This document shows positions 24,742-38,216 of a stretch of DNA of 64,000 nt, in pieces. The translations under genes and the position numbers were made by a program. The first letter of the stretch is position 1. Each line of letters begins with the position of its first letter. The DNA is taken from the NCBI GenBank assembly GCA_023079485.1, contig CM041085.1, positions 32,659,121 to 32,723,120 of the forward strand, written 5' to 3'. The stretch comes from Archilochus colubris. Its lineage: Eukaryota; Chordata; Aves; Apodiformes; Trochilidae. Below the pieces are notes generated by a model, which did not search any database, was not told the origin of the DNA, and saw only the letters and a list, made by a program, of their open reading frames with translations.

Positions 24742-27318
24742 GAAGACAAAAGAAGGGGAAAAAAAATGCACGTCTGAGGTTTGACCCTCAACCAAGATCA
24801 TGGGTATCAGTCTGAGGAGTACAAGGAAAGTAGCAAGAAGAACTTTAAACCTAAGGAAAAAAACCCACTAAGCAAGTACTTCACACTGAATTGCGACATG
24901 TTCAGAAGGGCTGGAAATGTATATTCTATAGGATTCTGGAGGCATCAGCTTAGGGATAGATCTTTCAAACATGTACAGTCTTTCAGTCTTTCTTCTCCTA
25001 ATTTTATGTACACAGTAAAATACAGTTCCAAGGCAGTGAAGTTCCTTTATTGTCTTAAAAGAATATATTTTTTTTTTCCTAAAAAATAACTTTGATACAT
25101 TTCAAAGCTTCAGACTTTGTTTCAAACAAGAAAGCTAGGGAGTCATTTTAAGTTCTGTTATTTTGTACTTGTTTGTGCAATTTCTTATTTTGCTGAAGCA
25201 TGATTTTTTTACAACATGTTTCATATTTATCAGCAAACACATTCTACTATGCTATACCCCCACAGAGCAAAAAAATTCTATATTCAATACTGTCCCTTCA
25301 CTCTTCTATCAGTCACTGTCCTCAGGGTGCTCATTAATTCTCAAGTTTAAAAGATATCCATCAGCAGTATCACAAATTCATAGATAGCTAGAGACAGAAA
25401 CCTCTCTCTCTCTAAGCATGACTTTTTCTTTTCTCGTTTAGCCTCTGTGATTAACTCACACTTTTTTGTCTTGTAGCATCTTTTATGCAAAAATTCTTGA
25501 AAGACCTTTTCTTAATAATTAAAACATCCTTCCTTGTCTCTCATCTCCAGAGCACAGAGAAATTGTATTGTCTAACTGGCAGCACAGTAACCGTGCTTGT
25601 GAATGGCTAGTAAAGCATATAAAAATGCTTATATATTAGTGAAGTTTCAGTGTCATGTCTGGAATAAGCAGGGTAGGAGAAGGTTAAATCTTTTCAAAGA
25701 TTAGAAGAGTCTGTGAAGTTTTAATTAACCCATGTTTTCAAGGCACCAGATCGTGACTTACAGGATGCAATTACTATGCTGTCTATTAATGGGATTTTTC
25801 TCCCAACTTGAAAAAAAAATGGTTTATTTAGGAGACTATAAAGAGGATTAAAATGAGTGAAACAGCAATCTAATGAAAAAAAGATAAAACATTCTGTAGT
25901 TTTGTAGATATCTGTTAAGTTTCATGAAGCGAGTAATTTTCTGCTTCTCTACCCCCAACTAAAACCCTGTCCCCAAGTCACAACCCAACCCTGCTGCAGA
26001 CAGAAGGATCTTTTCAAGTACTTGGCACTTAGGATCACTCACTGCAGGTGAGCCTAGACTGCAATTCCAAACCATTTATCTCCAGCTACTACTGTCTGCC
26101 AAATTCAAGTAGAATGTGTCAAACAGTGGCATTCAATATAAGCAGTCTACAAACTGCATAATCACCGATCCATTTGCAGACTGATACTGTAAAATAAACT
26201 TGCTTTTTCTGCCAGATGAGTCACAATTTCAAACTCTTATTAGCAGAGATCACAGGCGATGGAGCAATAATGGTATAGCATTGCTGTAAACTAGAGATGC
26301 AGCAACATAATTACAAAAGCTACAACCAGCATCTCCGTATTAGCAGCACTAATTGTATCTAAACGAAAGAGCAATTTCAAGTTGCGTAGCTATTAAAGGC
26401 CCATTCAATGGAAGCTAAACATATGATGGGGTGGGAGAAACAATTCTACACTGCTCATCCATGTTTCAAAATGACCAGTATGTTATTTACCACCTCACAG
26501 TGCTGTAATGTTTTGCTATCTATCATTATTGATAAAAATAGTTAAAGGATATGAAGGGCTAGAGCTCAGGGAAAACAAAGGTACTACTGGAGGCACTGGT
26601 GTAGCTGTATGGCCAGAGCTGCACAAATTTTCCCTACCTCTGTGTTAACTTACAACTTAATTTTGGAATGCTATATTCTTTTGAAATACCCATGACATAG
26701 ACAGCTTTCCCAGCTTGAGACCTTAGGCTGAACAGCTTGCTTCAGTTCAATTATTATTCAAGCACTGATAGCCAACATTATCCTAGATGAAATGCAAACC
26801 AAGTAAGGAACAGATTCCACATAAAAAAGCTTGCAAGCTAAAAGAAAATGAAATAAATCCTCAGCCTTTCAACTCCTTAAAGTGATAGGCAATAACAGGG
26901 CTGCCAAGCCAAAGTAAACCTGAAAAGAGAGATTTTGCAGCCCGTGATTGAAAGGGAACATGAAAGGATGTCAGGTAGATGGATGCTTTATTGCTACTTT
27001 ATATTTGAAAGCAGCAAACAAGGCCAAGTTGTAGCTGAAGACATGAAATTGCAACTCTTCCATCTATTTTAGGAGACCTGACTGATATTGCTAACCTTGT
27101 TGTCTGATTGTGATCACACCCCTTTATCTTTCCTATCCATTGATCAGCTGTTTCGTTCACGAGCAGCTTGTCACTAACACCTCTAGAGATTTATATTTAT
27201 ACATATGTCCTTTCCTCCCCATTATACTTTTATTGCAAACAACCTATGAATGCTATGAGCATGCTAGTAGTAAAAACAGATGCAAACCAAGGAGGAGCTG
27301 ATACAAAGTTCTAGGTCA
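24339..27318. other. non-coding DNA; microsatellite; possible conserved segment
   Basis: Besides the (AAT)18 microsatellite there is no recognised element. From about 26180 to 26420 the sequence has CpGs, an AP-1-like TGAGTCAC (26217-26224) and several ATTA/TAATT homeodomain-type words, a texture seen in conserved non-coding elements. That is a hint only. Confidence 0.4.
24683..24736. repeat. (AAT)18 microsatellite
   Basis: Eighteen uninterrupted AAT units lie between AAAA and AAAAGAAG. A perfect array of this length is likely to vary in length between individuals. Confidence 0.98.
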
Positions 27319-27858
27319 CCCAGACTGTGGTGAGTTCATGCTCTCACCATGCTGTGTGGCAGCTAAGTCCCACCCAAGTCCATTTGCTCAGTCTCCAGTA
27401 GTGGGTTAGAGGCAAAAATTGGACAGACAAAAGAAAAACTTGCTCTCACTCTTGTGGGTAGAGATAGAGAGCCTAATAAGTGAAAAAAAAAAACAAAACC
27501 AAACTGTCAAATCAAACCAAATTATACAAAGGCAACTACTCACCACCTCCTACCAACAGACTGAAGTCTCTGAGCAATGTCTATTTTGGAAAAACTACCC
27601 AGCCCCAGATTATTGCTGTGCACAATATTATATGGGCTGCAATCTCTCTTTGCTCAGTTCAGGTCAGCTGCCTGGGCTGTCCCCCCTCCCATCCTACTCT
27701 GGGGTACCAGAGCTAGGATCAGAGAAGGCCTTGAAGCTGTATGATCTCTGCCCAGCAAAATCTAAAACACTGATGTGTTATCTACATCACTGCTAGAGCA
27801 CAGCATCATACAGGCTATTCTGAACAAAATTAACTTCATTCCAACTATACTCAATACA
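27319..27858 (-). mobile_element. solo LTR of a second ERV family (GGERVL/TguERVL-like), decayed
   Basis: The plus strand has, in order, CTCTTGTGGGTAGAGATAGA, CAACTACTCACCACCTCC, TATATGGGCTG, CAGTTCAGGTCAGCTGCCTG, TCAGAGAAGGCCTTGAAGC and AAAATTAACTTCATTCC. This is the order I recall for the reverse complement of a widespread avian ERVL-type LTR. On the minus strand the LTR would start TGTATTGAGTATAGTTGG at 27858. A TATA-like CATATAATATT lies on the minus strand near 27625-27635. I found no matching target-site duplication, so the low-coordinate end is uncertain. An A-rich run (27482-27500) is probably a later expansion. Confidence 0.7.
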
Positions 27859-30800
27859 GAGATCCATCCTATAGTATCCTCATCTTCTAGATCTCTCTCC
27901 CTCAGACTTTCCAGAAGAACAGATATTCACGTGCCTCTCTGTCATGTTTTCCTCATTTTAATTTGGATTTCTCCAACCACCTCAGTGTTACGGGGTTTTG
28001 TTTGTTTTCCAGAAAACCAGCATGCTTTAGTATTTCAAACACATCTCATTCAAAACTAACACGAAAAAAGTAAAAAAATTAACAAAATAAAGGAGAAAAT
28101 ATGCAAGTTCCTGACTGCATCTATAAGCAGTCTGCCAAGAGAGACTACAAAAACACTGCCCTGCAATGCCTCCTATTTATTTGAAGATCCAAATACATCA
28201 ATACTCTTCCAGTTCAGTTCCATACTGCAGAGAATTAATCACCTGTCTACACCAGAACTTCAAATTCAGTGAAAGGGAACCAGTGTAATTCAAGCTTTTT
28301 GACTTCCCCTAGTGGAAACAGAACAGAAAATTTGACACAGAAGAAACGGGCCATGAGTAATTTGGCAACAAAAGCTAGGAAACTTCCAACTGAGCCACAA
28401 ATGCCATTTTCCTTCGGCAAACGAGTAGATTCTCATATAACACAGACCCATTGCTTCCTTCAGTGCCTCAGAGATATGACTAAACAAGGACAGACATTCT
28501 CTGGTCCTTAAAACCACTATATGAGGAAGCTTGTTTCCCCCTGAAGAGAAAGAGGTGCTTCTGGCTTCAGACATCTGGTCTTCCTCTTATTTATAAAGAG
28601 GTATGACCAGAAAATTGTTTGACCTGAGCAATAACGTAGGTATGAACTTATCTCTGTATGCACATAACTTGTGGTGATGTCAACCTGGCTCCTTTTACTG
28701 GTGCTTCCTCAGAGCATCTAGGGTAACACGAGACCCTTCCAGTGCTACAGAAGGGCCTTTTTCAACGATCTTGCTAGGAGTACAAACGAACTTAGGTCCT
28801 CTAATGACATATGAATGCATCAACAATCACTATCACAGGTTGCACAAAGAGCTGTGTTGTGCTATCATACTGTATTTTGTCATACCCTCTTTTTTTTGTC
28901 TTTTAACCTAGGAGGTAACAGAAACCACCTTTTTTTTTTTTTTTAATTTTATGTATTCTATAATGCTTACCATTTCTAAGGAATAGAAGTAATGCCTTCT
29001 TTGATATGTGTGGGATGCATAAGCTCTGAGAGCAATCTACCACGTGTTCATGATGTCCCTTGCATAGCACTGAAAACTCATCGTTTCTCTCCTAAGTATG
29101 TTGTTGTTCTTAAGAAATAAATTTAAAACTATTAAGAAAAACAAGTAATCAGATGTAGACCTTTCTGGTTTGTTTAACTTTTCTTTTTTTTACCCTCTCT
29201 AGATGACTCTCAGCTCAGCATATTTGAGAACTGCTTCACTTTCAAATCTTAGCATTTCTGACAGACAAATGAATATCTCTACCACTCGGTGCTAACTTTA
29301 TCCATTATCCATTGTCTTTACTGGGACAAAGTGATCTTCACTTTCTCTTATTGGCAAAAAAAGCTTCAGAGGGAAAAGGAAAGACATGGAAAAGGGTAAA
29401 ATACCAAACCGGGAGAAAAAGGAGGAAAATGGAAATTGAAATTTTAGGATGGGAATTTTTCACGGCTTTTTAATGAAATTCCATTTTCAGAAAGAAGAAA
29501 ATCTTTTTCAGAGAGAAGTGTACCGAAAAACTAAAAACTACCTTTTACAAGGAATCACCACAAAGAGCCTCTCTTTGCAGTTTAGGAAGCCCTAGATAAA
29601 GCTTTCAGATAACAGCCTAGGAAGAAAAAAAGCAAAGCATGGCTGGATATCACATCTTTTATTCTACTGATCTAAGGCAAGCAGGGAACAGCCAGCAAGT
29701 CTCCACAATTGGACTGAGACTTGGACTGGATTTCTAATACTAAATTGATAGGTGTTCAGATACTAGTGTGATAAGTAGGCTATAAATACACAGAGGCTGA
29801 CAGCTTAAATAGTTAGCTAAAACAGACAGCTCTAAGAGCTATTCTGGATAACCGTTTATCTGTCCATCCATCCAAACTCATGCTCTAAGCTGTCGGTCTG
29901 AGTTTTCAGACAGGATATTTTAGCAGGAGAGCTTGCTGAAATATAGCTATAGTAGCTATGACAGAGAGATAGATAGCTAAAACAGGTATGAAGCTAAATG
30001 TTTACTAATAATGAGAGAGCTTCAGGAAACATGGACAAAAAGAAATCCAACCAAAAAAAACCAAGCTGAAAACAAAAATGAAAAGGGGGAGACTACAGAT
30101 GACTGAAGACCAGATTTGCATCTAACAAAAACAAATAGTAATAAAAATCCTGGTGCTGACAACATCTTTCCTTCATATCTTTCTGTATTGGAAAGAAGGC
30201 ACCTTGAAAATCCACCTTCAAACATTATTTCCACCAGCAGTGTAGTGTTTATGGGTTTACATGTACTACACAACCACACTGATGCTCTGAGTGTAAGGGA
30301 AAATCATTATATCAGTTATTCACCTGCTTTAAATGTCCAACATGTCCTTCAGTCCTCAGTTTATTTATTTTTTTTTTCCTCTCAACTACACTTTTCTGCT
30401 ATTTGTTGTATCTTACCATTTTTTTAATACCATGTGGCTTGCTGCCCACTAAGGACAGTGCAAAAGTGTCCAGTGAAACATTCCTGCCACAGTCAGGAAA
30501 ATGAATTTCCAGAACACAGCCCATCCTTGCCCCCTCTTCGCCCCCACCTTTCAGCTCTTCACAGACTCACATCCCCACAGAAAGTTTAAAACAATTAAAG
30601 ACATAACTTGATTTTACCAGCTAACTGGAGTTTTGGGTCTTGAATAATTTGGTACATTCAATAGCTGCATTTTTAAGTAAATCACACTACATCACAGCTA
30701 GAAAGCAGAAGACATCTAAAGATCTTTCATATAATAAGTTGGTAGTTGACAGCTGTATTTCTGATCTTTATGGTAAATAATGGTAAATAATGGTAAATAA

Positions 30801-31084
30801 TCTTTATGCTGCCTAGAGGGCAGGAGCTGACAGTGATTTGAATCCACTATCTTTCACCTAAATGATATAATAAAGGTGTTCATTCAGTGGATGAATACTG
30901 GTATAGTCACTGGATTTTGCTCCTCCTTTAGTGCTTCTTTATTAAACACAGAAGAGCATTATAAAGATAAAGTATATATAAAATAACAGCTATTCTGGTA
31001 CAACCTTGTTACCTAAGTTTTATCAGTATCCTATACAAATCAACCCTGAGACAGAAAGTTTATCAGTTTGCCCTGCAAAAAAGC
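27859..31084. other. non-coding DNA without recognised mobile element
   Basis: T-rich runs lie near 28890 and 28931-28946. A 10-bp triplicated unit at 30771-30800 is listed separately. No gene is recognised. Confidence 0.5.
30771..30800. repeat. tandem repeat, TGGTAAATAA x 3
   Basis: Three exact 10-bp copies are flanked on both sides by CTTTAT, as if the whole unit arose by slippage at a local duplication. Confidence 0.95.
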
Positions 31085-31880
31085 TAGATCAATGGGCTGA
31101 GGCAAATTGTATCAGATTTAAGGTCAAGTGTTGGGTCCTGCACCACTGTCCCAAGAACACCATGAAATGCTACAAGCATGAGGAGGAGCGGCTGGGAAGC
31201 TGCTCAGATGAAAAGGACCTGAGGGTGATGGTTGACATCCAGCTGAGTATGATCCAGGTGGCCAAGAAGGCCAATGGTCTCCTGGCCTGTATAAGGAAGA
31301 GTGTGACCAGCAGGACTAGGCAAGTGATTGTCCTCTTGCACTCAGCTCTAGTGCATGTCACATCTCAAATACTGTTTTCAGTTTTGGGCCCCTCACTACG
31401 AGAAGGATGTTGAGAGAGAGTGGAGAGTGTCCAGAGAAAGCTGGTCCAGCAGAGCTGGTGAAGGGTCTGGGAGGAAGTCTTAGGAGGAGCATCTGAGGGT
31501 CCTGGGGCTGTTAATTATGGAGAAGAGGAGGCTGAGGAAACACCCTGTAACTCTTAACAACCACTTGAATGGAAGCTGTAGCAAGTTGGGTGTTGGTCTT
31601 TTCTCCCAAGTGACAAGCAGTAAGACAAGAGAAAATGGACTCAAGTTGCACCAGTGTTGGTTCAGATTAAGTATTAGAAGAGATTTTTTCATGGGAAGGG
31701 TACTTAAACACTGGAATAGACTACCCAAGGAGGTGGTTGAATCCCCATACCCAGAGGTGTTTAAAAAATGTGTAGATGGGGTGCTTAGGAATATGGTTTA
31801 GCACTGGACTCAGCACAGATAGGTTAATGGTTGGGCTCAGCTTAAAGGTCTTTTCCAATCAGAACAATTCTGTTATTCTG
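31085..31880 (+). mobile_element. CR1 LINE 3' part (end of RT and 3' region)
   Basis: An open stretch on the plus strand includes KVKCWVLHHCP, EKDLRVMVDIQLSM, ANGLLACIRKSV and QILFSVLGPSL. These correspond to the C-terminal end of CR1 ORF2 (family: KCKVLHLG, EKDLGVLVD, ANGILACI, VLFWAP). Untranslated-end blocks follow, including TGGAATAGACTACCCAAGG near 31708 and a decayed tail AATTCTGTTATTCTG ending at 31880. Stops and small deletions show it is inactive. It continues about 800 bp without rearrangement. Confidence 0.92.
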
Positions 31881-33485
31881 ATAATTTTCTTTCTATCAAT
31901 AATTTTTTTCATTTCTTTTGACACACTAAATTACACCACAGTACATTGTCTTCAGTATCTTGACCACCTATGTCAGTGAAAAGGAAATATGGAGGTGCTG
32001 GCTAAATGAACATCTTAGAGGATAAAACTTCAGTTATTAGTCATCACAGCAGGTTAAAACCAAATAAATTTAAGAAATTATTGGATCATCATTCAAGCAC
32101 AAGGTAAAGATCCATGGACTTAAGCAGTCCAACATAAAAATGACTTAATGTGATATGTACATAGTTGAGAGTGGGTTAATGTGTTTCAGTTCTTGGCTAA
32201 GGCTTTTAACTAGAGAATCTTAAGGTAACAGTGCATGTAAAAATTGAGACCATTAGAGAAGACACCTACTCAAATTATGGTGGAAAAGCATTATGAACAA
32301 AGCAGGAGTACCTCTAAGGACATGTGCAGCTACTACTCTTCCTCTAGAAAGCAGATTTTCTAAAAAATGTATAGCAGGAAACAACAAGCTGGAAAGCTTC
32401 GATCAGTCTGTATATATTCCAAAAATTAGAGGTGGAATGACACATTATGTCAATCTTTCATTCTGTGGCCATTGGTAGATTATTCCCTATTACATACTCC
32501 TGAGCTCTTTGTCCACTGTAGTTTTAAATGACTCAAGTGCTTGGACTTCTACCACTTCCCTTGGGAGACTTACCTTTTCCACAGTTTAATAGATCTCACT
32601 GTCAGGAAATAGCCTCCATTTTCTTTTGCTCAATCTTATCCCATTACTCTCTGTTATGGTAGGACTTTTTTTTTTTCCTGTTGTGCTCCGAAGCAGCCTT
32701 ATAATGGCACTTACCCCAGAATCAGAGTGGAATAACAGCCATAAATGGAAACCTCTCACCCTCCATTAAATGCTCCCTTGTCCCCTTGATCCCACAGCCT
32801 GGTGCAAAACTCCAGGAGAGACTGAAGCAGTTGCAGTGAGCAAGACCTGGACTAATGCCACCTGAGACAGGCCATTGCACAGAGCTCAGCCATAATTACT
32901 GCACAATGGGATGCAGGGAACAGCGCAGGATAAAAGCCCTGACAGCGGGCAGGGACACTTCCTTTTAAACCAGGCAGTCTTTAAGTTACATGCTCAATTT
33001 TGTAAATAGCCCAATTTTGTAAATGGGCATTAATCACCTTAGTGAAACATCTCATCAGCATCAGTACTCCTGCATGGTGTGCCCATCTTGCTGTTTCACT
33101 CCTCCCTTCTCATCTTTTTGCTGAACTGTAGCCAAACATTATGCTGTGAACTGTGTGATTAAACTTTCATTATTCTAGGAGTTCCTGTGAGACTGAATCC
33201 AAATTCCAACACCATTCACTTTTCAGAGTGGCAAAGGTGAAGGTCTGCAATTATATGACTTCTCAGTTTTACATAGCATAGATATGTGCTTGTATTAGTT
33301 AATGATCACACTTGTATTTGAAGACATAAGTTGTTTGCTTTAATCTCTTCTTGATTTTGAACAGTAATGACAGCAGTAGTAATGCAGAACCAATGGTGGA
33401 TGCTTATTAGCACAAAGAAAGCCCCCCAAACCAGTGGAGAAAAGCTCAGACAAAGAAAAGAATGGTGTACTCTAAAAGATGAAGA
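31881..33485. other. non-coding DNA with one old CR1 fragment
   Basis: Apart from the fragment at 32500-32665, nothing is recognised. A slightly GC-richer patch at about 32700-32960 contains GATAAAAG near a short CpG-bearing stretch (CAGCGCAGG, ACAGCGGGC) but has no other promoter feature. Confidence 0.45.
32500..32665 (-). mobile_element. old CR1 3' fragment
   Basis: The plus strand has CTCAAGTGCTTGGACTTC, ACCACTTCCCTTGGGAGAC, CACAGTTTAATAGATCTCAC, TGTCAGGAAATAG and ATCCCATTACTC. This is the block order of the reverse complement of an old amniote CR1 3' end, in which 'gcttccaccacttcccttgg' is followed by 'agtctaatagatctcactg' and 'cccattactcc'. No terminal repeat remains. Confidence 0.65.
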
Positions 33486-34332
33486 TACAGAATCCCAGAA
33501 TTATCAGAGTTGTAAGGGCCTCTAGAGATCATCTAGTCCAACTCTCCCACTAAAGCTGCATCACCTGGAGCACACTACACAGGACTGCATCCAGAAGGGC
33601 TTTGAATGTCTTCAGAGAAGGGGACTCCACAACCTCCCTGGAAAGTCTGTTCCAGTGCCTTGTCACCCTCAGAGTAAAAAAATTTCTTATGTTTAAATGG
33701 AACTTCCTGTGTTCCAGTTTGTGCCTGTTGCCCCTCCTCCTGTCACTGGGAACTACTGAAAAAAATCTGGCTCCATCTGCCTTGCACCGACCCTTTAGAT
33801 ACTTGTAGACATTAACAAGATCTCCCCTCAGCCTTCTCCAGGCTAAAGAGTCCCAGCTCTCTCAGCCTTTCTTCATAAGAGAGATGCTGCAAATCCCCAG
33901 TCATTTTTATTATCCTCTGCTGGACTCTCTCCAGTAATTCCCTGTCTCTCTTGAATTGGGAAGCCCATAAGTGGATGCAGTATTCCAGCTATGGCCTCAC
34001 CAGGGCAGAGCAGAGGGGGACAGGCAACAAGGTCACACTGCTGGTTCATGGATAATTTACTATCTATAAGGATCCCTAGATCCTTCTCCTCCAAACTGCT
34101 TTCCAGCAGGACTACTCTAACTAATATTGATTCTGGGGTTCTTCCTCCCCAGGTACAGGACCCTACATTTCTTCTTATCAACCCTCATCATATTCTTCTC
34201 TGCCCAGCTCTCCTGCCTGTTCAGGTCATCCTGGGTGGCAGCAGAGCCCTCTGGAGTGCCAGCCTTCCTCCCAGCTTTGTGTCATCAGCAAACCTGCTGA
34301 TGATACACTCTATCTCCTCGTCATCCAGGTAA
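33486..34332 (-). mobile_element. CR1 LINE 3' part, about 850 bp
   Basis: The plus strand begins AGAATCCCAGAATTATCAGA, a decayed reverse complement of the CR1 terminus. It runs through CTGTTCCAGTGCCTTGTCACC, CTTGTAGACATTAACAAGATC, AGAGTCCCAGCTCTCTCAGC and TGGCCTCACCAGGGCAGAGC, and ends in GTGTCATCAGCAAACCTGC. The minus strand reads LEEKDLGILIDSKLSM, the end of the reverse-transcriptase ORF. It is 5'-truncated inside that ORF. The subfamily differs from the copies at 58387 and 60571. Confidence 0.93.
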
Positions 34333-37178
34333 CAAAGATGTAAGAAGTTGGTATCAGCCAAACCAGAATTTAAATATCAGTTCATGTTTTCTCTGAGACC
34401 GACTTTAGTTAGCATAGATATAAGTGATTTTATTTATGGCACAAAAAGAAACTGTGAGAGAAAAAGAAACTTTCAAAAGATATCTCAAGAAATCCAGGCA
34501 GTAACAACTCCATTTCCTTTGTGTTTTTCTAATTTAAGATAGCTTCAGGTACTTCTGCTTCTCACCTCTTCTATTTATTATGTTGCATTTGAGCATTTTG
34601 ATGAAACTATCTCACTCTGAAGTTTGGTTATTTTCAAGGGTATTTTTCGGACAGCTTTTTTTTTTTATGCAGTTTTGATTATGCCCTACCATAAGCCATT
34701 TCAATTTCTCAGCAAGTTTCCCTGTGGTGTCCTTGGAAATACTCAATCTGTATATGATAATCTGGGGACTGGCAGAGTAAAAGAAAACATAAATATCAGT
34801 TCCGAGTTATTATGACCTGTTTACTGACTTGTCTTTTATTAACTCCTGCACTACTTTGCTGTTTTATGTAAGAAAAATGAAGTAGCCAAGGGGGAGCTAC
34901 TGCAAAAGCACATCTTTAAGTTATATTTTAGTCCTGAATAAAAACTATCAAAATAAACAATATGTATAAGAGCACTCTCTTGCTTATACACAAAGAAATG
35001 CAAATTGTTTCCAACTAACATATTTCCCATCCACTGGAAGATACACAATGACTTTGAGAAGCAGGATAGATGCCAAGCTGTTAATCGAAAAGGGCCTCAA
35101 AATCTTCAAAGAAATAGATGACAAAAAAAAAAGGCATCTAAACGACAAAGAAATAAAGGTGGGAATGGTCCAGGCCAAGATATTTTGCACTTAAAATGCT
35201 CTACAGGTAAAGGAAAGCAATCCTCCCACCCTCTGTGCTCCTGAGTATCTTCTTCAGTACATAAAGAGACAAACAAAACAAAAGTAAAAATGTTTTTTGC
35301 TCTTCCTTAGTTGATTCCATGGAAAATGAAGAGTGACTGCAGATAAAAGTAGTCAACAAAAATTTCTAAGTTAATCATTAACATGAAGCACAAAATCTCC
35401 CACCACAACAGCCTCCCCCAGTGAGTGGTACGAATAACTGGAAATATGAGTTATTCCTTTCCTTAAGATGAGCTCTTTTACAGCTACATATTTCACATCA
35501 TGGTGGTGCTTGTTGATGGTCTGAAGGCCTGAAACATCACATCTTCTCTTCTCCTCCATGTATCAGAGACCTCTTATTTTTCCTTCAGAGAGAGGGGACT
35601 CTTGTTCCTATGTGAATCTAGCCACCAAACTCCCATTATTTTCTCTTGGCATAAGGTCAGGCCCATAAGAGTAGACCAGCAAATCCTGATGTTGTATTAG
35701 AAAAAAAAAGATGCAGTGCAACTGCTTTACATTTTGGCTCCTTAGTTTAGTGTGTCTGGAGGGCACAGCTTCATAACTGCTCTCTCCTCATTTTAATGCA
35801 TTTACAGCCTTGCAGGTCAGAAAAGTGACAATGCTGCTGTTTGGGCACTCTGTTCTGCTTCTCTGAAGCATGTAATAAGGACTAAATACAATCTTGGTTA
35901 TTCATGTATTTCTAACTGCTGCAAACAGTTTTGATATATACAAAACATACAAGCTGGTACCATTGCCTTGCTTCTTCTTTGCTCACCACCCACAATAATT
36001 TGGCTTACCCAAGCCCCACGCCTGGTCCCCCAAGGCAGGATCACTGTGTAGGGTGGGATCTGTATTTAAAATGAGGCTGTGTCACTGTAGAAAGTGAAGC
36101 CATTAAGTTAAGGTCTAACTACTCCTTTGAGAATTTGATAATTTGACATGTAAATTGTCTGTCATAGCATTCAACTAGGATTTGCAAACTGGCTGTTTTT
36201 GAAAAAAAAATACCAAAACAAAACAAACTAGGAGCAAATTCCAAGCTGATAGAAATATATTTTTCTTTTTATGTATAATTTTTGTAAGTGTAGTTGATAC
36301 GTATAACTTAACACAAGAAGATTGTTGTGACAGACTTTTTTATTAGTCTAGTGGAAAGTACTTTATTGTAAATGTAAACTCCTTTGGGGAGATTGCCCCT
36401 GACTGGACAGCAAACCCAATCAAAATAGGGCTTTTGCTTCAGCTTAAACACATTATACACTTTATCACCCAGTGTCTTGTGTAATAAATACTGCTGAAAA
36501 GACTAATTTAGGACCTGAACTTATTTTAGTTAGTCTTTATAATACCACAGCAGATGTTAGCCTGTATAAAAGCAAACCTGCACTTGCCAGGAATCTCAAT
36601 GAGAAAGCCCCCAACATTTGATATTCTCAGACACGCTGCCTCAGATTGCAACACCAGACAGGAGGGGAGAAAGGAAACCAAAGAATGAACAAGAAGTGTG
36701 AGGGCAAGGAGAAAGGCAACAGAGATTCATTTGTTATAAAGATGTCCTGTTATCAGTCAAAGCACTGTAAAGGTGAGGCAGCAGAGCACCATTAATAACT
36801 GACAGTTGTTGTTAACTACCAGGGAACACCAGATAACCTTCCTGAGAATATCTATACCCTCATCTTGGGCAGCAAAGTAATGAGTCCCAGTGGAAAGAAA
36901 GCACTGGCTGTCTTTGTTGTAGCTATTGATCTCCTGATGTGATTTAGATAAGGGAGGGAGAGATAATGGCATTGATTATTCTATTTAGGAGCCAGACTGA
37001 GACTAAACCCAAGTATAATACATAAGAGGAAAAATCCACACTCAATCACTCCTTGTCTTTTCTTTGCAGTTCCAGGCAATGCTAGGTGGTCACAGCAACA
37101 GGGACACACAACTTAATAAACACATGGAGTTTGATTTCTAGGACAATTTAATGCAAAAAAATATATCATAGAGGATTT

Positions 37179-37202
37179 AAAAAAAAAAAAAAAAAAAAAA
37201 AA
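37179..37202. repeat. A homopolymer, 24 bp
   Basis: Uninterrupted A run. No retrocopy body is recognisable before it, so it need not be a LINE-derived tail. Confidence 0.95.
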
Positions 37203-38144
37203 GCAAAGCACAGGCAGAATAGGTTGTTTTCCTGCCAAGGAACTTGACAGAAGTCAGTGATGGAGATCTCAGAGTGACAGTGAGCCATTACTCTCTTCTT
37301 CCTCATTTTGAGGCATAGTCAGCTCAGGTCAGGTAGTTTACAGGGAGGGATCTTAAAAAACAAAACAAAATACAAAGAATGTTTACACAGTCCACAGCAA
37401 GATGTAATTACTGTGGCAAACCTTAACTGCAGGTCACATGGAGAGATGGGTTACAGCCTCAGGCCTCACCTCAGAGCTAAAAAGAATCTCTCTTTACACA
37501 TATAAGCAGACACCACTGAGATTTAGAAGTACCTTAGAAGGAAAAAACCCAAACCCAGATCCCCAGTTTCCAATCTTTTTAAAGCTGCTGATCTTAACCT
37601 GCTTCTGAATATGCTAACAGGCTACAGGTGGCACTGTTCTACCCAATGAGGGATAGGATGGATTGAAAGCCATATTCCGATTTACATTCCTTTCCATACT
37701 TTTCCATATTCTTCAGAGCACTGTCCTAAATCTGAAAACCAATGTAAACTTGTACTTGTTCTGTCCCCACTGGAAGTTTTCAAATGACATACTGAGGTTC
37801 TCATAAAACCATGTGCATTTAGACTGAGTAGAAAATATTCACCTGTTATTAGTGTGATTGATGGCTATGCTTTGTAAGAAATAAAAGGAAAACAAACAAA
37901 AAAGTGTAAGATGCAGGAGTTAAAAATAAAAGTGTTCTGTTAGATGTCACCATAGAGTTTCTGCATAAGATGAAGAGGGTCCTTTCACCTCTTTATGGCC
38001 CTGTTCTTGCCAATGTCAGAGCTGTGATTCACATCAAGACTGGCCTGAACATTTTTCAGGGAATCATATCTTAACTTATAAAAACTAAATTATAAGAATT
38101 CGATCTTCACAGTCTGTTTACCAAATTTCTTTGTGCTGTTTAAG

Positions 38145-38216
38145 GTTTTTGTTTGTTTGTTTGTTTTCCTGTTGTGTTTTTTTTTCTATTTTTGGGGTTT
38201 TTTGTTTTTTTTTTCA
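38145..38216. repeat. T-rich low-complexity tract
   Basis: Begins with a (GTTT) run and continues as T runs broken by G and C. Confidence 0.9.

Noticed and set aside
24781..25089. 102-codon open frame beside the AAT array
   Set aside because: Low-complexity, lysine-rich start and no recognisable motif; consistent with chance in AT-rich DNA.
27419..27796. 125-codon open frame on the plus strand
   Set aside because: It is antisense to the minus-strand LTR at 27319-27858 and includes an A-rich run; no domain is visible.
32700..32960. Promoter, because of GATAAAAG and a few CpGs
   Set aside because: No CpG island, no start-site motif and no downstream gene; the TATA-like word alone is not evidence.
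37179..37202. Poly-A tail of a processed pseudogene
   Set aside because: No gene-like body or flanking duplication precedes the run.
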